This document shows positions 38,376 through 47,077 of a stretch of DNA of 64,000 bases, in pieces. How positions within the stretch are numbered: the first letter of the stretch is position 1; each line of letters opens with the position of its first letter. The notes below the pieces were generated by a model. The model saw only the letters and a program-made list of their open reading frames with translations. It did not search any database and was not told the origin of the DNA. Both the position numbers and the translations under genes were made by a program. Where the stretch lies: the NCBI RefSeq assembly GCF_002950945.1, contig NZ_CP012673.1, forward strand, positions 6,137,001 through 6,201,000, given 5' to 3'. Source of the stretch: Sorangium cellulosum. GTDB lineage: Bacteria > Myxococcota_A > Polyangia > Polyangiales > Polyangiaceae.

Positions 38376-39470
38376 ATGACGCACGACGCTTCCGTCGGCC
38401 GCCTCAAGCGACTCGAAGAGTTCACGCTGATGGACCTGGAGTCCGTGCACCTCATCCTGCGCGGCGAATCGGTCATCGACTGGCGTCGACTCAACCTCGA
38501 GAGCGAGCAGGCCGCGCGCGAGCTCCTGCTGTCGCAGGAGTTCCGGCCGGACGAGCCGGGGGACCGCGCCCACCTCGAGAGCGTCAAGAACGAGGCGATC
38601 GCCTACCTCCGCCGCCACTTCGAGTTCCCGATCCCGAGCCCGGTCGCGCGCGCTTCGGTCGAGGAGATCCTGCTGCTCGCCTCGGCCAAGGGGCACCGCC
38701 AGCTCTGCGCCTGCACGATCCTCAAGGCGATGCACATCATCCATCACCTGGCCGGGCGCGAGCTCCTCTTCTCGATCCCGATGTCGGACCAGGACGTCTT
38801 CCACCTCGTCGAGGAGAAGGTGTACCGGGTGATCGGCGGCATGCTCGCGGCGGGCTTCCCGATCACCGAGTTCATCGGCGGCCGGAAGAACAAGGACTCG
38901 CTCTACACGAAGCTCCTGTCGAAGTCCGACACGACCGCGGCGGCCATCTACGACAAGCTCCGCTTCCGCATCGTCTGCCGCACCGTGGACGATCTGCTCC
39001 CCGTCCTGCTCTACCTCTCCGAGCGCCTGTTCCCGTTCAACTACGTCGTGCCCGGCGAGAGCACGAACACGATCCTGCGCTTCCGGAGCTACTGCGAGGC
39101 GCGGCCGTACCTCCAGCCGATGCTCGAGTCGCTCCAGACGGACGTCGACGACGGCCTGGTCGCCGGCGACAACAGCTTCAGCAGCCAGGCCTACCGCGTC
39201 ATCCACTTCGTCGTCGATCTGCCGGTGCGCCTCCCCTCCGAGATCCTCGACATGGCGCCGCCCGCGGCCTGGGCGCTCGGGCCGATCATCTTCGTGCTCT
39301 GCGAGTTCCAGCTGATCGACCGCGAGACCGAGGCGGCGAACGAGGTCGGCGAGGCGAGCCACGCCAGGTACAAGGAGCGCCAGAAGCAGGCGGTGATGCG
39401 CAGGCTCAAGCTCGGCGTCCGCTCCACCCGCGACCCGGTGAGCGGCGGAGGACCCAAGCGGGATCGCTAG
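38376..39470 (+). CDS. RelA/SpoT synthetase-like protein (TIGR04552-type)
   Basis: A 364-residue protein of a myxobacterial family I remember as TIGR04552. Residues 165-335 resemble the (p)ppGpp synthetase fold. GGRKNKDSLYTKL (169-180) matches the family's GRxKxxxSIxxK motif. IYDKLRFRIVCRTVDDLL has Asp193 at the metal site. YRVIHFVV (Tyr273, His277) fits the G-loop YRSLH, and CEFQLID (Glu310, Gln312) the catalytic ExQ. GEASHARYK corresponds to the usual EHxxYK. The first 160 residues are helical, without an HD hydrolase motif. The resemblance is my own alignment by eye; activity is unproven. No clear ribosome site precedes ATG 38376. Confidence 0.7.
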   Translation: MTHDASVGRLKRLEEFTLMDLESVHLILRGESVIDWRRLNLESEQAARELLLSQEFRPDEPGDRAHLESVKNEAIAYLRRHFEFPIPSPVARASVEEILLLASAKGHRQLCACTILKAMHIIHHLAGRELLFSIPMSDQDVFHLVEEKVYRVIGGMLAAGFPITEFIGGRKNKDSLYTKLLSKSDTTAAAIYDKLRFRIVCRTVDDLLPVLLYLSERLFPFNYVVPGESTNTILRFRSYCEARPYLQPMLESLQTDVDDGLVAGDNSFSSQAYRVIHFVVDLPVRLPSEILDMAPPAAWALGPIIFVLCEFQLIDRETEAANEVGEASHARYKERQKQAVMRRLKLGVRSTRDPVSGGGPKRDR

Positions 39471-39612
39471 CGGAGCGGACGCGGCTGCGACGCCGGGAGC
39501 AGTCGGACTGTCGGAGCGAGGGAGCCGGGCACCACGGAGCGGGGCGGCTGCGGGCGGCGTGGTGGCGAGGGGCCGCGGCCCCTCGGCGCTGCACGCCGCC
39601 GGACGGGCGAGC

Positions 39613-40374
39613 TCAGATGCGGCTCTTGAGCGCGTCGCGGTCGAGGACGACGATCCGGCGGCGATCGATCTCGATCACCCCCTTGCGGCGGAGGTCGCCG
39701 AGGGTGAGCGTGACGGTCTCGCGCGTCGAGCCGATCATGCTCGCCATCTCCTGATGGGTGAACGGCGCGGAGATGAGCACGCCGCGCGGATCCGGGATGC
39801 CCCAGCGCGTCGCCGCCTTGAGGAGGAACTCACAGAGGCGCGCCTCCACGTTGCGGAAGAGCATCGACGCGAGGCGCTCCTCGGTGTCCGTGTGGCGCTC
39901 GACCAGGGTGGTCACGATCGCGGCGGCGAAGTTGGCGTCGCTCGCCATCAGGCTCCGCACCGTCGCGAGCGGGACGATGAGCGCCTCGACGTCCTCCGTC
40001 GCGATCGCGCTCTCCCGGTGGGCCGTGACGCCCCCGAGCGCGGCTTCGCCCAGAACGTCCCCGGCCCCTCGGTAGCCGAGCGAGAGGCTGCGCCCGTCGC
40101 TCATGCCCCGCACCAGCCGTACTCTGCCGAGGCTCAGCATCGCGAGGGCGGTCGCTGCGTCGCCCTGCGTCACGAGGTGACGCCCTTTCGCGACGCGTTG
40201 AATCGTCCCCCCGTCGGCCAGCGCCGCCTGCGTGGCCGGAGATGCCGCATTGCCGATCGCGCCACGCCGGACTACCCGGCGCTTGCGCGAGTCGAGGTCG
40301 AGTCCACCGTCGTTTCCAAGAGCGCCAGGCTGAACCCTGACGCTCCGTGCCATCGCATCCTTACCCATGATCAT
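39613..40374 (-). CDS. Crp/Fnr-family transcription regulator
   Basis: A 253-residue regulator. A basic N-terminal extension of about 50 residues precedes the cyclic-nucleotide-binding-like barrel (IQRVAKGRHLVTQGDAATALAMLSLGRVRLV, LGYRGAGDVLGEAALGG). A dimerisation helix follows (VERHTDTEERLASMLFRNVEARLCEFLLKAA). The winged HTH is FTHQEMASMIGSTRETVTLTLGDLRRKGVIEI. There are no Fnr-type N-terminal cysteines, so it is not an iron-sulfur sensor. The cAMP phosphate residues (RxS) are not obvious either, so the ligand is open. I chose ATG 40374 with AGGAG 8 nt upstream; ATG 40353 with AAGGA is a real alternative. Confidence 0.88.
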   Translation of the reverse strand: MIMGKDAMARSVRVQPGALGNDGGLDLDSRKRRVVRRGAIGNAASPATQAALADGGTIQRVAKGRHLVTQGDAATALAMLSLGRVRLVRGMSDGRSLSLGYRGAGDVLGEAALGGVTAHRESAIATEDVEALIVPLATVRSLMASDANFAAAIVTTLVERHTDTEERLASMLFRNVEARLCEFLLKAATRWGIPDPRGVLISAPFTHQEMASMIGSTRETVTLTLGDLRRKGVIEIDRRRIVVLDRDALKSRI

Positions 40375-40587
40375 CGCGGCTGCTCCTGCGGTTTGTGGTG
40401 TTGCGGTCCTGCTGTTCCGGGAGGCCCCCGCCGGGCCCTGGGGGGTCCGACGTGTGCCGGAACCTCCCACTTGCGTTGACATCCCGGAGACGTGGCCCGT
40501 ACCTTTCGGTTTGAGCCGGGCACGCCCCGTGAATGAACCCCTGCACGGGGGAGCCAGTTCGACCGCTCCTCCAGCTACGGACGTTGG

Positions 40588-41100
40588 ATGCGCCTCTTTA
40601 GCGGCAAAATTACTCCTCTCACTGAAGAAATCGTCCGCGCGCTCGTGGACAATCGTGATATCGAGTGCACGTCGAAAAAAGAGGTCGCGCTCGACGTCGA
40701 GTCGGTGTTCACGAGCTACCTGCACGCGGAGCGGGAAGCGAGCGAGCGGGCGAAGGAGATCCTCCAGGCACGCGGGCTCCCCCAGGGCGAGTTCAACCGG
40801 GCCAAGCGCCTGGCCGCCGAGCAGAAGGGGATCAAGACCGGCGACGAGACCATGGATTATCTCCTCGACCAGCTGCTCGAGATGCTGATGCACTCGAACA
40901 ACGTCGAGGAGGTCTTCGTCGAGGACCACGACCTGCGGCGCCGGATCCGACCGGTCCTCCGGAAGTACCTCGAGATGGACGAGGCGCTCGACACGGAGGT
41001 GCGCGGCAAGCTCCGCCATGTGCAGGAAGGATCCCGCACCTGGGAGATCGAGTACCAGCGCGTCATGGGCGAGATCCAGCGGCGCAAGGGGATGCTGTGA
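40588..41100 (+). CDS. DUF507 family protein
   Basis: A 170-residue protein of the conserved DUF507 family, found mainly in delta-proteobacteria and Aquificae, of unknown function. It is almost all helical and highly charged, with no signal peptide. Typical features are the start MRLFSGKITPLTEEIVRAL, the central DETMDYLLDQLLEMLMHS and VEEVFVEDHDLRRRIRPVLRKYL, and the C-terminal EGSRTWEIEYQRVMGEIQRRKG. The two halves look like duplicated helical units. It diverges from the Crp/Fnr gene, with about 210 bp between them. Confidence 0.87.
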   Translation: MRLFSGKITPLTEEIVRALVDNRDIECTSKKEVALDVESVFTSYLHAEREASERAKEILQARGLPQGEFNRAKRLAAEQKGIKTGDETMDYLLDQLLEMLMHSNNVEEVFVEDHDLRRRIRPVLRKYLEMDEALDTEVRGKLRHVQEGSRTWEIEYQRVMGEIQRRKGML

Positions 41101-41319
41101 CCCGCTGACCGCCCGGGACGAGGAGGCTCAACGGGCCCGCACGCACGGCGCTCCGCCGTCTCACCCTCGCTGCGTCCACCCCGTCCGCTCGGACCGCCCA
41201 GGTCGGCTCCTCGCGGCGACGCGGCGACGACTGAGCGTGGCGCCGGCGCGAGCGGCGGCCCTCCTCAGGAACGTTCTGCCTGCCCGATCGGGCCCGGTCG
41301 TGGTACCGGAGGGGACATC

Positions 41320-41637
41320 ATGAGCTGGATTCCGAAGGTCGAGGCGAAGCGACACTTCTGCCATAAATGCAAGAACGAGCTCATCTTCGAGGTGAAGCTC
41401 CAGCGCGCGGACACCTGCCCCCACTGCGGCGTCGACCTCCACTGCTGCAAGAACTGCGAGAACTGGGACCCCGCCGCGCACAACCAGTGCAAAGAGCACA
41501 TCGCCGAGTACATCCCGGACCGGGAGAAAGCGAACTATTGTACTTTCTTCACGTTCAAGAACGGCGTACCGGAGGATAACTCGAAGCGCATCGCGGACTC
41601 GCGTTCCAAGCTCGACAACCTCTTCAAGAAGAAGTAG
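41320..41637 (+). CDS. Small cysteine-rich, probably zinc-binding protein
   Basis: A 105-residue protein with three Cys-x2-Cys knuckles: CHKC at 14-17, CPHC at 33-36 and CKNC at 43-46 (within HCCKNCENW), plus Cys57 and Cys74. Two knuckles probably form a zinc ribbon (VEAKRHFCHKCKNEL to DTCPHCGVDL). The C-terminal part is charged and ends in SRSKLDNLFKKK. GGAGGGG lies 5 nt before the ATG. It may bind nucleic acid or protein. A function cannot be given; I know similar small proteins only as conserved hypotheticals. The epimerase gene follows 17 nt later, so they are likely cotranscribed. Confidence 0.75.
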   Translation: MSWIPKVEAKRHFCHKCKNELIFEVKLQRADTCPHCGVDLHCCKNCENWDPAAHNQCKEHIAEYIPDREKANYCTFFTFKNGVPEDNSKRIADSRSKLDNLFKKK

Positions 41638-41654
41638 GCGCCCGCCGGGGGAGC

Positions 41655-42707
41655 ATGCACATGTCAACGCCTCGCTACTTGGTCACCGGCGGTGCCGGTT
41701 TCATCGGAAGCAACCTCGTCGCAGCGCTGACGGCCGCGGGGGAGCGGGTCCGCGTCCTCGACAACCTGGCGACGGGCCGCTGGGAGAACCTCGACGGGCT
41801 TCCGCACCAGTCGCTGATCGAGCGCGTCACCGGGGACATCCGGGACGCGGCCGCGGTCGCGCCCGCGATGAAGGGGGTCGAGGTCGTCTTCCACCAGGCC
41901 GCGCTCGGCTCGGTCCCGCGCAGCGTCGAGACGCCGGTCGAGTCGGACGCCGTGAACGTCGGCGGCACGGTCACGGTGCTCGACGTGGCGCGCCGGCAGG
42001 GCGTGCGCCGCGTGCTCTTCGCCGCGTCGTCCAGCGCGTACGGCGAGACGCCCGTCCTGCCGAAGCACGAGGCCATGGAGCCGATGCCGCTGTCGCCCTA
42101 CGCGGTCACGAAGCTCACCTGCGAGCACTACATGAAGGTGTTCGCGGGCATCTACGGCATCGAGACCCTGAGCCTGCGCTACTTCAACGTCTTCGGGCCG
42201 AACCAGACGCCGGACGGCGCCTACGCCGCCGCGATCCCGCGGTTCATCGACGCCGCGCTCCAGAACCGGCCGATCTCGATCTTCGGCGACGGCGAGCAGA
42301 CGCGCGACTTCTGCTTCATCGAGAACACCGTCCTCGCGAACCTGCTCGGCGCGACGTCGCCGAAGAAGTTCAAGGGCGAGATCATCAACATCGCCGGCGG
42401 GCGCAGGATCGCGCTGAACGAGCTCTGCAAGGAGATCTCGCGGGTCATCGGGCGCGACGTCGCCGTCGAGCACAAGGCCCCGCGCGCGGGCGACATCCGC
42501 CACTCGCTGGCCGACATCTCGCGCGCGGCCGAGCTCATCGGCTATGAGCCCCGCGTGCGCTGGGAGGACGGCATCGCGCCGACGGTCACGTACCTGCGCG
42601 CGCTCCGCGAGCAGGGCCCGTCGGCCGCCTCGGCGACGGTCACGTGTGGCAAGGTCCCGCTGCCCAAGCCCGCTGGGGCCGCGGAAACCGGGCACAAGGC
42701 GAGCTAG
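41655..42707 (+). CDS. NAD-dependent NDP-sugar epimerase (UDP-GlcNAc/Glc 4-epimerase-like)
   Basis: An extended short-chain dehydrogenase of 350 residues. GGAGFIGSNLV near the N-terminus binds NAD. The catalytic Ser is in ASSSAYGE, and YAVTK carries the Tyr-x3-Lys pair. SLRYFNVFGPNQ and IFGDGEQTRDFCFIENTV match the WbpP/WbgU-type UDP-N-acetylglucosamine 4-epimerases more than GalE. The exact sugar is not certain. It could serve the same surface glycan as the heptose cassette, although it is about 14 kb away. It starts 17 nt after the zinc-binding protein, with GGGGGAG upstream of the ATG. Confidence 0.85.
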   Translation: MHMSTPRYLVTGGAGFIGSNLVAALTAAGERVRVLDNLATGRWENLDGLPHQSLIERVTGDIRDAAAVAPAMKGVEVVFHQAALGSVPRSVETPVESDAVNVGGTVTVLDVARRQGVRRVLFAASSSAYGETPVLPKHEAMEPMPLSPYAVTKLTCEHYMKVFAGIYGIETLSLRYFNVFGPNQTPDGAYAAAIPRFIDAALQNRPISIFGDGEQTRDFCFIENTVLANLLGATSPKKFKGEIINIAGGRRIALNELCKEISRVIGRDVAVEHKAPRAGDIRHSLADISRAAELIGYEPRVRWEDGIAPTVTYLRALREQGPSAASATVTCGKVPLPKPAGAAETGHKAS

Positions 42708-42724
42708 GTCGAGCGGAGCGGCCC

Positions 42725-43603
42725 GTGCGGAGCATGACCGGCTTCGGGCTCGGTGACGCTTCGCTCACCGAAGGGCGCGTCGTCGCCGAGATACGCTCGG
42801 TGAACCAGCGCTTCCTCGACGTGCGCGCGCGGCTCCCGCGTGAGCTCGGCGACCTGACGATGTTCGCCGAGCAGGTCGCGCGCGAGCGGCTGCGCCGGGG
42901 GCGCATCGAGATCATCGTGCGCACCGAGGGGGCGGTGCTCGCCCCGAGCGCGCTCGACAAATCCAAGGCGCGCGCGGCGTTCCGCGCGCTCGCCGAGCTC
43001 CGCGACGAGCTCGCGCCGGGCGCCGACGTGCCGCTGTCGCTGCTCTGCGCCGTGCCCGACCTCTTCGCCCCCGTCGCCGGCCACGAGATCGCCGCCGTCC
43101 GCGGCGCGCTCAAGATCGCGATCGAGCGCGCGATCGACGCGATGGAGGGCATGTGCCTGCGCGAGGGCGAGGCGCTCGCCTGCGACATGCGCGGCCGCGT
43201 GGCGACGCTGCGCGCGCTCGCGACCGACGTCGTGGCGCGCGCCGAGGACGCGCGCGAGGCGCTCCGGCGGCGGCTGCGCGATCGGGTCGAGCGCCTGCTC
43301 CAGGGCGTCGAGGCGGGCTTCGAGGCGACGCGGATCGAGGCCGAGGTGATGCTGCTCGCCGAGCGCAGCGACATCACCGAGGAGATCACGCGCCTCCGGA
43401 GCCACCTCGACCAGTTCGGCGGAGCGCTCGTGGAGCCCGGCGGAGACCCGTGCGGGAGGAGGCTCGACTTCCTGCTCCAGGAGATGGTACGCGAGGCGAA
43501 CACCCTGGGCTCCAAGGCGCAGGACGCCGCCATCTCCCAGCACGTCGTGGCGATGAAGGTGGAGCTCGAACGCCTGCGGGAGCAGGTCCAGAACATCGAG
43601 TGA
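42725..43603 (+). CDS. yicC: YicC family endoribonuclease
   Basis: A 292-residue YicC-family protein, the group now known to include RNases that cut structured or small RNAs. The start VRSMTGFG is the family's hallmark (usually MIRSMTGFG), which supports GTG 42725 with GGAG 7 nt upstream. The N-terminal domain has EIRSVNQRFLDVRARLP. The C-terminal signature is ERSDITEEITRLRSHLDQF followed by GRRLDFLLQEMVREANTLGSKAQD. It lies 17 nt after the epimerase and 9 nt before gmk, the classical yicC-gmk pairing. Confidence 0.92.
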   Translation: MRSMTGFGLGDASLTEGRVVAEIRSVNQRFLDVRARLPRELGDLTMFAEQVARERLRRGRIEIIVRTEGAVLAPSALDKSKARAAFRALAELRDELAPGADVPLSLLCAVPDLFAPVAGHEIAAVRGALKIAIERAIDAMEGMCLREGEALACDMRGRVATLRALATDVVARAEDAREALRRRLRDRVERLLQGVEAGFEATRIEAEVMLLAERSDITEEITRLRSHLDQFGGALVEPGGDPCGRRLDFLLQEMVREANTLGSKAQDAAISQHVVAMKVELERLREQVQNIE

Positions 43604-43612
43604 CAGGAGAGC

Positions 43613-44247
43613 ATGTCGACCGAAGCACTCAGTGACGACTTCCTCCTCCTCATCGTGTCCTCCCCGTCCGGCGCGGGGAAGACGACGCTCTGCGGGAGGC
43701 TGCGCAGCGAGTTCCCCGACCTGCGCTTCTCGGTCTCCCACACGACGCGGCGCCCGCGCCCGAACGAGGTGGACGGCCGCGAGTACCACTTCGTCGATCC
43801 GTCGACGTTCGAGCAGATGATCCGCATCGGCGCGTTCGCCGAGTGGGCCCGGGTGCACGATCACCTCTACGGCACCAGCCTGAAGGAGATCGAGATCGCC
43901 CGCGCCACGGCGCGCGGCGTCCTCTTCGACATCGATCACCAGGGCGCGCGGCAGATCAAGGCGAGCCTCCCCGAGGCGATCGCCGTGTTCATCCTGCCCC
44001 CGTCGCTCGCCGAGCTCGAGCGGCGCCTCCGCGGGCGCGGCACCGAGGACGAGCCCACGACGCTCCGCCGCCTCCGCAACGCCAAGGGGGAGATCGAGCA
44101 CTACGGCTTCTTCGACTACGTGATCGTGAACGACGAGATCAACCGCGCCTACGAGCAGCTGCGCTCGCTGGTCTTCGCGGAGCGGTGCCGCCGCCAGCGG
44201 CGCGCGGCCCTGTGCGAGCGGCTGCTCTCGGAGCGGAGGTTCGAGCG

Positions 44248-44251
<4 letters not shown>
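43613..44251 (+). CDS. gmk: Guanylate kinase
   Basis: Phosphorylates GMP to GDP with ATP. At 212 residues it has normal length. The P-loop is SSPSGAGKTTL near residues 16-26. The GMP-binding part is VSHTTRRPRPNEVDGREYHFV, with the conserved Arg pair and Tyr. FAEWARVHDHLYGTS, FDIDHQGARQIK and the lid RLRGRGTEDEPTTLRRL complete the fold. AGGAG lies 4 nt before the ATG. The stop overlaps the start of mtnP by four bases (ATGA). No rpoZ follows, which is where it is often found. Confidence 0.97.
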
Positions 44252-45135
<884 letters not shown>

Positions 45136-45244
45136 GCCCCCGGCCGAGGGCGGGCTGAGTCGGGCCGAGGGGGGCGCCCTCGCACGAACGCGACGCGCGG
45201 CTAGCATCTAGCGGCTGCGCGCAAACCTGGCTAAGAGGCCCCTC

Positions 45245-46171
45245 GTGACGACCCCTTCCGCGATCCTCATCATCGGCTCGATGGCCTTCGACGACCTCGA
45301 GCTCCCCTCCGGCAACGCAAGAGACGTCGTGGGCGGCTCCGCCACCTACTCGTCGTTCGCTGCCTCGTGCTTCGCGCCGGTGCGCACCGTCGCCGTGGTC
45401 GGCGACGACTTCCCCGAGGAGACGCTCGCGGCGATGCGCGCCCGGGGCATCGCCGTCGAGGGCGTCGAGCGCGCTCCGGGGAAGACGTTCCGCTGGGCCG
45501 GGCGCTACGACGTGGATCTCATCCACCGCACGACGCTGGACACGCAGCTCAACGTGTTCGCGTCGTTCGCGCCGAAGCTCCCGGCGGCGCACCGCGACAC
45601 GCCCCTCGTCCTGCTCGGCAACATCCACCCCGCGCTCCAGCTCGACGTGCTCGAGCAGGTCCGCTCGCCGCGCTTCGTCCTCGCCGACACCATGAACTTC
45701 TGGATCGAGGGGGAGCCGAAGGCCGTCGCGGCGATGCTGCGCCGCATCGACACCCTCGTGGTGAACGACGAGGAGGCGCGCCAGCTCTCGGGCAAGTACA
45801 ACATCCGCCGCGCCGCGAAGGAGATCCTGTCGCGCGGCCCGCGGCGCCTGATCATCAAGCGCGGCGAGCACGGCGCGCTGCTCTTCGACGAGGACGGCGT
45901 GTTCGCGGCGCCCGGCTTCCCGCTCGAGGACGTCATCGATCCCACCGGGGCCGGCGACGCCTTCGCTGGCGGGCTGATCGGTTACCTCGCGTGCCAGCCG
46001 GAGATCACGCCGCTCGCCCTGCGGCGCGGCATGCTGCACGCCACGGCGACCGCCTCGTTCTGCGTCGAGGCGGTGGGCACGCGCCGGATCGCGACCGTGA
46101 CCCGTGCCGACGTCGCGGCGCGCGTGAGCGAGATCCGGGCGCTCTACGAGTTCGGCGCGAGCACGATGTGA
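45245..46171 (+). CDS. PfkB-family carbohydrate or nucleoside kinase
   Basis: A ribokinase-fold kinase of 308 residues. The N-terminal GSMAFDDLELP and GGSATYSSFAAS bind substrate. The C-terminal PfkB signature DPTGAGDAFAGGLIGYL contains the catalytic Asp and the anion hole. LIIKRGEHGALLF is the ATP-site strand. The substrate is unknown. Its position right after mtnP, 109 nt downstream, suggests a role in recycling ribose or adenosine from methylthioadenosine. Start GTG 45245 lies 7 nt after TAAGAG, which can be read either as a -10 element or as a weak ribosome site (AAGAGG). Confidence 0.87.
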   Translation: MTTPSAILIIGSMAFDDLELPSGNARDVVGGSATYSSFAASCFAPVRTVAVVGDDFPEETLAAMRARGIAVEGVERAPGKTFRWAGRYDVDLIHRTTLDTQLNVFASFAPKLPAAHRDTPLVLLGNIHPALQLDVLEQVRSPRFVLADTMNFWIEGEPKAVAAMLRRIDTLVVNDEEARQLSGKYNIRRAAKEILSRGPRRLIIKRGEHGALLFDEDGVFAAPGFPLEDVIDPTGAGDAFAGGLIGYLACQPEITPLALRRGMLHATATASFCVEAVGTRRIATVTRADVAARVSEIRALYEFGASTM

Positions 46172-46293
46172 AGCGGAGGCCGGCCCGCCCGCGGGCTGGC
46201 TACCGAAGGCGTGCCGGCGAGCGAGCCGTGCTGGCGGTGGTCGCTCTTCACATCCCGGCGCATAGCCGTGCTAGATGAACCGTCAAAGCGAAC

Positions 46294-46938
46294 ATGAACC
46301 TCACAACCCGTACACTCGCAGGCATGGCCTTGCTGGCCCCCCTCGTCGTCGGCTGCGCGGCCCGCACGGCCCCGTTCGACGAGATGGATAAGGCGCAGGT
46401 CACGGTGCTTCGCCTCCAGGGGCAGGAGCCGACCCCGCTGGCCACGACGCCAGCCCAGACCCCCGGCCTCATTCCGGGGATCCCGCCCGAGCTCCAGCAG
46501 ATGGGCCAGGCCGCTCTCCAGGGCCTGCAGCAAGCGCTTCCCGGCATCATCCCGCCGGGCCTCATCCCCGGGCAGACGGCGGCGGCGCCCGTGCAGCCGG
46601 CGCAGCCCCGCTTCAAGAACTTCGTCATCCTCAGCCAGCGGCAGCTCACCGGCGACGACGTGGACGAGGATCTCAAGGACGACATCCTGGACATCTTCGG
46701 CGACGAGGACAGCTTCTCTGCCGAGCGCGGCAATTGCTTCTACCCCGGCCTCGGGATCTCCATGGTGCGGCCCGGCAACCCCACGCCGGTCGACCTGCTC
46801 ATCTCGCTCTCATGCAACCAGGCCATGGGCGACGGCTTCCGCTGGCCCTACCCGGCCAACGGCTTCACGTCGGAAACCCACCAGAAACTCACCAAGATCT
46901 ACGAGAAGCTGTGGGGCCCGGTTCCCCCCGGCGCGTGA
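46294..46938 (+). CDS. Lipoprotein of unknown function
   Basis: A 214-residue lipoprotein with a good signal peptide (MALLAPLVVGC, Cys21). A Pro/Gln-rich linker with repeated PGLIPGIPPELQQMGQAALQGLQQALPGIIPPGLIPG spacing follows. The C-terminal 110 residues form a small domain (FKNFVILSQRQLTGDDVDEDL, NCFYPGLGISMVRP, LISLSCNQAMGDGF) with two Cys that could form a disulfide. No family is recognised. It stands alone before the Ser/Thr kinase gene. A/T-richer bases near 46270 (CTAGATG) may be the promoter. Confidence 0.72.
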   Translation: MNLTTRTLAGMALLAPLVVGCAARTAPFDEMDKAQVTVLRLQGQEPTPLATTPAQTPGLIPGIPPELQQMGQAALQGLQQALPGIIPPGLIPGQTAAAPVQPAQPRFKNFVILSQRQLTGDDVDEDLKDDILDIFGDEDSFSAERGNCFYPGLGISMVRPGNPTPVDLLISLSCNQAMGDGFRWPYPANGFTSETHQKLTKIYEKLWGPVPPGA

Positions 46939-46944
46939 TCCGCC

Positions 46945-46971
46945 GGCGCTGAGAGGGCATCCCTCGGCGCG
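46945..46971 (+). terminator. Terminator-like hairpin after the lipoprotein gene
   Basis: GAGGG (46953-46957) pairs with CCCTC (46961-46965) around CAT, with outer GCGC arms separated by a small internal loop. It starts 7 nt after the stop. No U-tract. Confidence 0.35.
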
Positions 46972-47077
46972 CGATTCGTGATCTGCTCCACATAGCGCTA
47001 CGCTGGGGCCCGGATGCTAGACTTGTTCTGGCATCCGGAAGTCCCGTGGTTCCGTCAGGAGAGCATCGCGCGAATCC

